This document shows positions 11,401 to 23,400 of a DNA stretch of 64,000 bases, piece by piece. A program made the translations under genes and the position numbers. Location: the NCBI RefSeq assembly GCF_002234675.1, contig NC_019876.2:18855354-18919353 (forward strand), given 5' to 3'. The notes under the pieces are model-generated. The model was not told the origin of the DNA, did no database searches, and saw only the letters and a list, made by a program, of their open reading frames with translations. How positions within the stretch are numbered: the first letter of the stretch is position 1; each line of letters starts with the position of its first letter. Origin of the DNA: Oryzias latipes (Eukaryota; Chordata; Actinopteri; Beloniformes; Adrianichthyidae).

Positions 11401-14400
11401 AACAGATGGGTGTTGGAAAATGGGGGCGAGCTTACTCAGCACCAACTTAGACGTGAATTTCTGATGTACTTCTGCTGCTTTGCAGATGCTGTGTCCTAGA
11501 AAATGAATAGCATAATCATAATTAAAAGACCACTGGGAGCACTTTTACAATATATCAAAAAGATGATTGGAGTGGGACGTTTATGCGATATTTTTAACAG
11601 GACAACATAGAAAAAGACAATAAATAAATTACAAGAAGCTATAGTACTTTTTTGTTGTTTTTTTCAGTGTAAACCAATCAGCCACAACCGTAAAACCATT
11701 TGCTGAATGTTGTTCTCCAAAAACAGCTTGGATTTGAAAGGGCTTGACAGGAGTCCACGGTGGTTTTTGGCAAGATTCTCTGGGCTCTGTGGGCTTCCTT
11801 CATTCAAGCCTCATAACCCGTTTTCCCGGTGATTTCAAACAGATGTCTCAAACCCCTGTGTTAACATACTGCTCCTTCTTGAGTTTGATGCTCCTACATC
11901 CACAACAGCACAGCTCCATAGCTGACTCTGACAGGTGGCTTTCTTTAAATGTGATGAGGTTTTTTGTGCTCGTCGTTTGGGTTTTTCTCCACCAAGTATG
12001 CAAAGAATGAGAATTATTTTTGTTTTATCGCTTTGTCTCTGTAGCTGCTTTTAACTGTATTCTTATTTTAGATCGAACATAGAAAACCATCCATTTTTTT
12101 CACAGGACAGTCTACTTTTATTTCACTGTGCATCCATGTGTGTCGGTTATAATTTCACTCGAGACAGAGTTCTCTCCAATCCTAATTTTCTCAGTTACAT
12201 TTTTTGAAAATAGAACAGAATGGAAAGTAGAACTTGTGCATGAATGACAGACCCTATCTGCTGTCCTGAGTGGTTTTTTTTTTGTGGGTTTGCAGTGGTC
12301 TGGTTTTCATTTTGCCGAGCACACAGCCACATATTCCAGCTCTTTGTCATGCTGCGGTTCGGTCTAGATGACTGTATCACTTTCTCTGTCCCTCTTTTCC
12401 CCCCTTTAGGACGAGTGGTGTGTGAATGCAAATGTAGTGGGTCTTTAGACAGGCAGCTTCATCAATGTTTCTTTTAATAATTTTTCCACACCTTCTTAAT
12501 ATTGTAGGTCATGTAATCCTTCATTCTTTCACTTTTCTTCTTCTTTTTTTCTTGTCTTTCTCCCCACCCCCCTGCAGGTGAGGCTGACGTTGGAAACCGT
12601 AGCTCTAAAGGACAGGGACGAGGCCAGGGGCACTTCATCCACTCAGAGGATAAAGGCTTCTCCACCGGTCAGCCAGCTGGTGCGCCTGCTGTGGGGGGAG
12701 GACACGGCTGAACTGCAAATGTCACTGGGACACATCCCACACGTTGTCATGTACCTGTCACTTAAACTGGACTCATCGTCGCTGCAGGAAGAGGTCAGTA
12801 AGCAGCTAAAGGAACTGTCAAAAGGTCTGATATCCACCTGGGGAGGAGGGGGGGGGGGTAACAGGAAAAGAAGCTGCTTGGCCATTGAGTGTGTAAAAGA
12901 TCTGGACTGAGTGACTCCTTCCCCCTCACGTTCCATACAGGAAGTACCCGCTGGCTCCAAGAAGCCAAAATACCATGGACTTCTATAGAGAAATAAACAG
13001 CTTTTACTCAGTCATTCTTTTTCTTAGAATAATCATTCTTGATCTGTGACCTTTTTGTTAACATGTTCTAGCTCATTCTAATGTTTTAAATGATGTTTTT
13101 TTCTCTAATGTAAGGTATTCAAGTTATCAAGTGATGCCTCAATAAAAGTAGGTGGTGCCCGCTGGCCCCCACATCGAATGTTTAATATGTTTGATTGACA
13201 CATTCTCCCAAGCCCACCTTCAAGTGGAATGGGTGTGGCTTTCCAACAAGCTCACGCCTAACTGGCGAGAGCGTTGCCGTAGAAACGTTGATCAGACCAA
13301 TCACTACTGATTGACGTCTGTTTCCAACATGGCGGCATCCATATCGCCAAAAAATGACAACTGAATTGACTTCATTTGGTGGGAGCTGGAAGTAAACTGT
13401 TTTCTATGGATGATGTCATGGTCACTCAGTCCAGTTCGCATATACAGTCCAATTCTTTTGTATATAATAGATGTTTATTATTCATTTTGGACTTAAAGCT
13501 ATAATGGAACATCCCTTTTAGCTGAGAAACTCTTTTTTTCTCACTGGCACAATTTATTTTAAGCAACAAAAACAAAATGTCTTTTACATATCAGCTTGAA
13601 ACATTAAAACCTGGCATTTTTGGCCTCTTGTTTTTTGTCATTATGAAAAAAAAATCGATTTTATACCTTTTTACCCACATAATCTTGTTTGTGTCTGCGG
13701 TTTCCAACTGAAACTGTTATTACTTCCAGTGCTTGACCGATGTTTGTTACGTATCTGTATCTTTACATCCCTACTTTCTGAGCATCCTGAGCTGGTCTGA
13801 CTGAGCTGAACAGAAAAAGCCAGCAGTAGCAAAGTACATGAAATAATAAAGCTGTCTCATCCATTGCTCCATTAAATCACATGGTAAGTCCAAAGTGACC
13901 GTTTTCAGAGTGGTTCAGGCTAAAGACCTTTCAGCTGAACTCATGTATGAATGATCTGGTGTTTTTACAGGCATCCTGGTGAGTTTCACTTAATTAAAAA
14001 ATCCCATCCAACACACAAAAGTCTTCTGTTTGTGATTGTAATGTACCGGTATTTGGTTTAAAAAACTGTTTAATCCTATTTGACCAGCTCTTTCAAATAT
14101 TTTTGTCGGTGTATCCAGATGATTTAGTGCGAAGAACTACAGTTGCGGGAAACTTCAGGAGCAAGAGGTTTTCTAAATCTTCAGAAAACTGCTGTTGGCT
14201 GCAGTCAAATCCCATGGGGAGCAGGTGAAGCACATCTAAAGCTCTTAAAACCTGTCAAAAAAGATCCGTTACCACGATGGTGTGAACCAGGTTCTGTCCC
14301 GACATAATCTCTTTGTGTGCGGCAGCAGTTAGGGAGTCTTTAAACATAAAACATTTCCTTTTCTTAATGGGAGCCATTTGCGAGGCGGTGTTGTAAATCC

Positions 14401-17400
14401 TCTGGAAGAGGACGCAGCTCACTTGTAGCGGAGCGTTGCAGAGGAAAGCAAGCTGCAGTTGTTTGCTGACTGACACCCCCGACACTGTAATCATGCGTCT
14501 GTGTGGACGGCTAATTTCAGGTTGAGGGTTGTACTTCACTGTTCTGCAGATCCTAACTGTGTTTGTGCCTGCCAGTTTTTTTTTTTTTTACTCCTTCTTG
14601 GATGAAATAGGAGTGAAGATGGAGAGCAGGGTTTGTGTGGAGCCACATCAGCCAGTGGTTGATTTTCTAAACGCAGGAATCCTCTGGACTCTTGACTTCT
14701 TAGTCCTTTGATTGCAGGGTTGTAGAAAGTGGAGAGGCCTGGCTGTGGTATTTCTGACTTCTGCTGTTGCAGGGATTTGTTGACGTGAGCTTTCTTTCCT
14801 TTTTTTCTGAGTTTTTTTCTTTGCCAGTCTGTATAATCAAGACAGATGAAGTGCTCTTCTCACACTTCAGCAACTCCCAATGCCACTCGCCCTCACTCTG
14901 ACTGGGTTGTCTAGGCCTTTAGTCTGGTTGCCAAGGCTATTAGAAGCAGTTCATTCAAGGTTTCCAAATCCTTTCACCCTGCACTCCATCATCCCCCTCA
15001 TTCTGGAAAAGTTCAGAGTGCAGGGAGAATGCCAAACTTCATAAGAAAGGCGCTACATTTGCCCAAAGTGTTAAAAAAAATCCGCTTTTTTTTAATTAAA
15101 AAATGCAATAAAACTAGTGTGAAGTTCACTAAAAACACTCATGTAAAATACATTTAAAGAAAACAGTTACTTTTTTGTGCATTTCTTTAAATGTCACATT
15201 TGTCTCAGGACACTTTCTTGAAACTCTGCCATCTCTTGCAGTGCAAAGCTTTTTGTTCAGTCCATCTGAAGTGTCAGAGCAAACCACATTTTTAGGATGA
15301 CACATCCACTGGCTCATGGATCCATTATTCTTGTGTGTCTTTAACATCAACTTGTGGCTCCTGCAGCCTCTAAACTCAGTTATTTCACATCTTTTTCAGT
15401 TGTGAGGTTGACCAAAAGTGTCGATGGAAAACCTGGGCTATGATTTCGCAAAAACGTAGCAGCGCTTCAACCGTGCTTTTGTCGTCCACAGGAAGAAATC
15501 TTGTATCAGTATCCCGTCTCTGAGGCATCCAGTCAGCTAAAGGGTGTGAGGGGCATCTTCCTCACTCTGTCGGACATGCTGGAGAACGTCACAGGAGGGC
15601 GCATAACCAGGTCGGAAGCATTATTTTTCAGTACATTAAAATGAAAATGGTGTTTTTATATTGAAGCTTAAAACTGCCTTTTTTTGTGTTTCTTTATTTC
15701 AAATCAGTAGCAGACAAAAAAAGATTCTGTTAAAAAAAGAACTTATTTGTGACATAGAAAATACGCTGGGTGGGCCACAAGCTCCATGCTCCACTTCACA
15801 GGGAGAGGGAATGTGGGTGGGGTTGCTCCACGCCAACGGGGTCCGCCCACTACTTACGAGCCTATTTCTAATGTACTGCCGCTCTGCAGAAAACGACATA
15901 GGTTTTTTGATTTTGCCTTAAAATGGCATAATCATCATTGAGAGACCACTGGGAACACTTTTAGAATAGACCTAAAGGGGATCGGAGTGGAATTTTAACC
16001 CGAACTAAACCCAAACATGAAACTAATGTGTGTTCCCTAATTTTGAACTCCTTTCAGGTCATTCATTCATTCATTCATTCATTCATTTTCTAATCGGTTT
16101 GTTCTTTTTCGGGGTCACGGGGCTGCTGGAGCCTATCCTGGCCACTTGCGGGCGAAGGCAGGGGCACCCTGGACAGGTCGCCAGTCTGTCACAGGGCCAC
16201 AATCACTCCCCCATGCATAGTCACATTCACACCTATAGGAGAATTTACAGTAACCAATTAACCTATGAGAGACTTCCCTTTCAGTTGGAAAGTCTTATTT
16301 TTTTCTTATAAATTCTAGAAATATGAATTAACCAGATGTTTTTAGAATTTGAGAGGAAAAAAGACTTGTGCTCATATATTATTTTTATCCTTTCCTGAAC
16401 TCTTGAGTTTTTTTTCCCAATTTGCAGTTGAAAAACATAGCAGTTCATTTGTGCTCACATCGATGCCGACTCTGCCGCTCACTTTGTCAGCTGACTTTGG
16501 CATGTCTTATTTCCCGTCTCAGTTCTTCTCTGCTGCTGGGGAAACATCTGGTTCACGTCGGCTACTGGAAGGAGAACAACAACTTGCTCGTCCTTGGTCT
16601 TCCTGCTGAGAGGTAGAGGGAGGCAGCAACAAACACATCCTTTATATTTTGAAAGGTTCAGCTCTCTGAGGGGGGAAGTGTCTCCAAACATTTTTTTTCT
16701 GAGAAGAGACGATTTGACAGCCCAATCTGCAAAAACAATCAGAGAAAGACCATCCGTTCTCTTCCCTCCTCATCATGAAGGCCTCTTTGAAGTGCACATG
16801 CCTCCAAAATGATTTTGTGATCATTTACGTTGGTCAATTATATAACTTCACAAATGTGTGAGCCTTTTCTTCACCACTAGGAAATACATTTCATGCTTAA
16901 AAAGTGATACGACCACGACTTGAATAAGGGAATAATTGACTGTCCCGCAGCAGTTCTGGACTGCAAGGTCTGTAATGATTTCACAATTCTTCTTTCTCTT
17001 ACTGTCTTCTAGTGAAATTGTACCCCAACCACATACTCAAAAACTGACCAAAATTTGTCAGAACCTAGTACCAGGTGAAAATGATTTGGTGCTAATAGCA
17101 ACAGGTTAAGTCAACAACCACAATCGAATTGTCATTGACACTAGGAAGAGGCTGCCGTTTTGAATTTTCTAAAACGAAAACACCTTTAGTACCTTCTACA
17201 AATGTTCAACTCCTAGAGATTTCAATCTATCCCCACTAACTCCTTGGAATAAATTATTTGAATTAGAAGTTGTAGATTTGGAACGGTGTTAGCATGGCGA
17301 GCTTGCAAAAGTTGTTGCTTGCTCTTTTTCTTTTTTTACTTGTCCTGTCCAACAACTGAGCAAAACGATAAGAGCTGAAGACCTTTTGTGTTGGACAGAT

Positions 17401-20400
17401 TTTATTATTACAATAAGGGCTTATGCATCTTCTGATAGCCACGGCGGATATTTTTATCAAGCCCTTTTGTTTCTTTTTTTTTATTTTTATTTTTTATTAC
17501 ATTTTATATGGGAATACTAGGATAATTTAATACATAATTATTGACTCAAACTGAACAAAGGGTGACAAAGAAGAAGGGAAAAGAGAAGGACCTGAAGTAG
17601 CCGCTCACCCAGTGAGGGCAGGTAAAAAAGGGAGTAATGGGGGGCTTGCAAGAGCGGGTAGCGCATGCGCACCATACAACGGTGCTTGTGGCTTTAATAC
17701 AATGGTGTTTTTTTCATATGTGCTAAAATTGTGTTCAAATATGGGATCAGAGTGAATAATGCTGATACTGAAAATCAGACGGGTCTATGCTCGTCTTTTT
17801 TTCCTCTTCCTGCAGGGTTCCTCTACTCTGTCTTCAGACGGTGGTGGAAGACGTCGTGCGAACGTTAAAAGTGATGTATGGCTCTTTGGACAGGTTGGTC
17901 ACTCTTGGCTTTTCCATGGTTCTGCTTACAGAAGCGGCGGAAAGCAAACCTCCGATTTCTGCTTAATCAAGAATTAGGGTTCTGTTTTTGCACCAAGATG
18001 ATTCCCACATGGTCACTCAAAGTTCTTTTGATCATTCTTTCTCAAGTTTTTTCTAGTCCTCTGTTTTGTTTATAAAGAATGTGACTATTCTGCAGGAGTT
18101 TTAAAAGTTTCTGCAGTATCACTTCAGCATCACTTGTACTCTGCAGGGCATTCTGCACAGTGGACCATGCTCCCAAGCTGGACCATTTCTTCTGCCTGTT
18201 TTTCCAGCAGCTCATTCAGCCTTCACGATTAACCCAAGGTTCCCCGATGCCACCTCAAGATATGTCAGGGACACTATTCCTTGATGGACTACCGGCTGTA
18301 CGCTGGCTTACTCTGCCTGCAGAAATCAAGGTGTGCTTGTGTGAACTGTTGTGGAGCATTTGTAAAGCTTCAGGCTCAAGAACTTAGCAGTAAGCTAAAA
18401 AAAGAGTTCAGTTCCTGAACATAGTCTGATTAGCCTCCTGACTACCAGACAAAAAAAATGTTGTCCAGGCAAATTGTTTTAAATCCACCAAAAACTAAAA
18501 CTCCCAGAGCCCCGTCCAGTCACATTTGCTATCATTGAAAAGCCATCAGATGTCCTCTGTAGATACCAAAAGGAGTTAATTCACTGGCATTTAGTGATTG
18601 GGAGATATTCAGGTTTCGAAATGTCCTCTGTAGAGGACAAATTGCATTTCTGGTAGTCAGGCGGATAATACATCCTCAATGGGTGAAAGTTTTCTGTTTC
18701 CAACTTATGTCATACCAGGTTCCTTGTCATTCAAGCCTTTTGTCATAACAATTTTTAGTTGGCTTTTTATTTAATTAATGTTTTAGTTTATTGATTAAAT
18801 TTAGTTCTGCTGCCTGCATGTGCGGTCTCCTCAATCCTCCACATGTAAAGAAAGTTATCAAACAGGAATGCACTCCTGCGCCTCCTTGAAGTTTAACTGT
18901 TCTTGCAGATAACATGTTTATGTTTATGGAATATTCCAGCATTCCCCACATTTTATCCCAGATATGGCTGAAATCCTGAACAGATCATCATAACTTGAGT
19001 TAACTGGTGCTGTGGTCCAGTTTCCATCTGCAGCTCTGGTGCCCTCCTGTGTTCATCTTTTCAACTACAGTGTATTATTGAACCTAAAACTCATAAAATA
19101 AGAGTTTATTCAACTTTTACTGACCAAACAAGTGGGAAATTAAAAAGGCACAAATTATCTGACATTTAGGGTTTTTTTTTTTTTTCACAGACGGAGGTGG
19201 ATACAGTTTTGTCTGATTTTGAGTCCTCTGATTTTGGTGAAATGGTGAGAAACAACCACATTTTAACACATTTTTATGTTTGTGATAAAATCACTGAATA
19301 CAAATACACTATTATAAATATTGAAATTTTAAATATGAATATGTTTGTCTTTTAAAGATGAGCACATACCTGATTTACCACATTTTAAACAGGAGCTGTC
19401 AATCTGAGTCTCCTTCTGTCCTCATTTCCTTTTTTTATTCTGTCATTTTCTTACATGTTCCCTGTTTTCCTGGTTTTAGTCTGAGGACGTTTTTGGCCTG
19501 AGGCGCTTGTATGTAATTCTGGGCTCCTGTTTGTTCTACAGGGTAGGTTTTACTATTTGAAAAATGACATTTCTCAGTTTTCATGCTGTAGTTCTAGATG
19601 TGATTTCTGCTTCATAATCTACTCACCAATCTCTCTAAACCATCTTTCCAGTCCTACCTGATTGCTAACCATCTACCAAAGGAGGACTTGCTGGATGTGT
19701 GTCTGTATTGTCAGCACTACTGCCTTCTCCCGCTGACGACAGAGCAGCGAGTGGGTCAGCTGGTCATCTGGAGAGAGGTGTTTCCCCAGCAGAGAGCCAA
19801 AAGAGGCGAGAGCTCCATGCCAGGTTACAGCCCGCTTCAGGGAAGACACTTCCTCCTTATTGTGGGCCTGGTGAGGAGAAAATCTGACTGCATTCTTGTT
19901 GGGTTTATCTATTATAACTTTAGGTGCTTACATCACACAACAGTTTAACGGGAAGGGTCAGATGCAGAATCTCTCTGGTTTTATGCAGCTTAAAGAAAGT
20001 TGGAGAGACAAGATTGCAAAAAAGAAAATGCACATATAAATAAAAAAGTTATTTTAGTTAAACATTTATGCTATAATTCCCATGTGATCACATGACTTTT
20101 GCACTCCGTAAAAGTCAGATTTTTTCAGTTTTATTACTTAAGCTATTATATGTCACACTGATTCAAGGACTGAAACATCGATTTACTTCTATTTTGTTTA
20201 GTTATTAAAGTAGCTTTCAATTATAAAAGCAAACCCAAGTGCTTTCAGTTCAGAGAACCAGCTGCACTGAATCCACAGAAACTTAGATTTGACATGAAAA
20301 AGACAATTTTTTCATCCTCAACAACTTAAAAAATGTGGATGTGTTTCTGCAAGAACAGCAAGTATGGAGTTCAAAGATATCACACATAGTTAACCCCTGA

Positions 20401-23400
20401 TAGTGAAGCTTTGTGTCTTCTCGTCTTTACATATGTCCACTATTCTTCATGTCATCTTTTAAACATTTAATGTTTATTTAACTGTTTTCTTTTCTGTCTT
20501 CCCTTAGAGGCACTTCATGCAGTGTGTCCTGTTGGAAGCGGGGGGCTGTGCCTCTCCAGCTTTGGGCTCTTCCGGACCAGACTGTGTCTATGTGGATCAG
20601 GTGGGTTAACTTGTCCTGAATGCTGAGCATCCTCAGTAAAGTATGTTGATCAATGTGGAGTTAAACCCCACTGTGGTGTTTTGGGCTACAGGTCAAAGCT
20701 ACCCTTCTGCAGCTGGAAGTGTTGGAAGCAGCGATGGAAGAGCGTTTAAATGCTCCACCTGCTCCCTGCCTGTCCTGTGCCGACTGGTTTCTCCCTGCCG
20801 CTACAGCCCGGGACCGACTAGACAGCCTGACGTCGTCCTCCCCAGTTTTGAGTAAAATTGCTGGGGCCATTAAAGGCTCCTCCTCCTCAGGGACTAGAGG
20901 TCGGACCTTTTTTGGAGAGAAGTCTCGAAAGCCCAGTCCACACAGGAGCTTGTCGGACAGTGGGACTGAAGGACAGGCGGATGCCGGGTCTGGAGCCAGG
21001 TCTAAAGTACCTCCAGGTCTCAGTCCACGTTCTACACCAGACTCAGCAAGAAAGCTGGGGGGTCGACAAGACTCGCTGGGGTCTGGAGGTTCTGATGGTG
21101 ATGGAGGCAGTTTAGGCCTCTTCAAGGTAACTTTGATAGAGATCTGATGGAGCCTGTGAGAAATGTTGCTTCAACCAAGAACAAAGAAGACCTACAAGCT
21201 GAACAGAGCTAGATGGAGACTGAGCAGAGAGTTTTATTTTTATCACCCTAAACAGACAAAACTGATAATCAGAAAACCACCAAATCCATAAATGTCTGAG
21301 CAGAAAAACAAACAAGGTGAAAGGAATGTGAATGAATGAACAAACAGGTAAATAAAGAAAGTAACAAACAAATAAATGAATAAAACGTGAGGTCAAGTCT
21401 TTGGATTTACTGGATTCTGGTGAGCAAGTAGGGTGGAGTTTTAGCAAATGGTTTAGAAAAGTTTATAGTATTAGCTCTGTTCATCTGTTTTCTTTTCAAG
21501 CTGTTTTTTATTTATTTATTTTTGTAAAAAAAAATCAGCTTTTCTGTTTAGTTTAAGTCATTTGTTTTTCATAATCAAACAAATGAGATTTTGAATGATA
21601 GTTTTATAAAATGAACAATTAGACTAACCAATTAACCTTTGAAGGACGTGTTTGGATGATGCGAGGAAACCTCACATATGCACAGAGAGAACATGCAAAC
21701 TCCAGAAACTTTGGTGATTCTGTTTCACTGTTGCAGGTCCCTCAGCGAGGACTTGATCCGGTGCCTTCTTGCTGTGAGGCAAGAGTGCTAACCACTGCTC
21801 CACCATGCAGCTTAATTCTGAAAAGAAAAAAATCAGAGAAAAGAGGATCATATTAGTTCCATTCAAGATGGTTTAGTTGATCCTTTTTCCACTGTTTTTA
21901 TTTAATCAGTTTTAATGTTCAAAATAGTTTCTAAGTTGGAGTTCTAGGTTAACATACAGCAACAGAATAACTCATCACAAATAATGTTTGAGGCTAAATG
22001 TTATACTTTTTTTTTTTTTTAGATGTCCAGGTTGAAGCACCCAAACCCTTTCTACCTGGGCTCCCTGAAGAAGATCCTGACTGAGAAGGAGACAGAGGAG
22101 ATGTATAACACCATCAAGTATGTGACTGAGAGAATAATCTGTTAACTTAACCTTCAGGTTCTGGATCTTTAAAACCACCATATTTGTCAGACTAACATCA
22201 GGAGCAGAGAACACCTTGTTCCACTACGTTCTGATGGAGACTGTGCAGGGAATCTTCATCGCTCCCACTCACAGAGAAGTGGCTCAGCTCAGTGGATCCA
22301 TTCATCCACAGCTCATACGCAACTTCCACCACTGCTGCCTCTCCATCCGCGCTGCCTTCCAGAAGAGTCTGCCAGCCAGGGTGAGAAGTGTTTCCAGCAT
22401 GAGGCATTAAAGCGCCTGCATTCACTTCCTGTCTTTGTCCTGGTAAAAGAAGTTATGTTTCGATGTTCTCATTTAAAATGTCTTGTGATATTTTATTGTA
22501 AGTAGCCTTAAATGAAAGAACATTTGGCTTTCTTCCAGAATTTCTTTTGTCATCTATTTTTTTCACCATTAGTTCTTAGTTTCTTTCAACTCAGAAATCC
22601 TCTGTTTATTTGATGGTGATTGACTTGACTTACTTCCTCCCTTATTCTCTGCTATGCTTAGAAGTCCACTCTGATCATGTTTTTATCTATTGTAAAATAG
22701 TTCCCAGCTGTCTTTTAATTATGATTTTAGCCTAAATCAAAAAACCTGTCGTTTTTAAGAGATATTTTCTGCAGAGTGGGATTAGACATCAACCCTAACC
22801 CATCAGCAGCAAAACACAAGGCAAACAGTGTTGGAGCTATCCAGCTGTACAGTTTAGATTCAGATTCCAGCTCAGACGACGAAAGCAAAGCCGTTCAAAG
22901 ACCATTTTGTCTACAAGTGGATGCATCAGAATGGAGCAGAGCAGAAAGCTTGTGGCCTGCCCAATGTAGTTTCTATTTTTCAAGCAGCATTTTTTTGTCT
23001 GCTCCTGATTTACAATGATTTGAAATTTAAAAATTCTCGGAAATGCAATTTTGATCTTAATTTTCTTTAAATATGTTTTCCATCATGAGAAAAAAGCAGC
23101 AAGAACATGTGGAAAAACTCCAAAAACACAATTTTTATCGGATTGGGTTTTTAAGCTGCTTTAACTGTAACAGACTGTAGATATGATTAATTGTGTTGCA
23201 AAGTGCATACTTAAGTTGGTTTTATACATTACTTAAGCACATATTCTTCAATTGTTGCATCCTTTTGCTAGGCTTTAAACTGCAGTACTTTTGTGTTCTA
23301 TATTTTCTTTCTTGTCCATGTTGGGTTTTAAAGCAGCTTTATAATGTGTACAAAGGTGAGACAGCAGTGTGAGTCAGTCAAAACTTGTGTATAATCTAAT

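Noticed and set aside
20661-21125. A 154-codon minus-strand ORF
   Set aside because: It is antisense to intu exon 13, a low-complexity Ser/Gly-rich coding exon.
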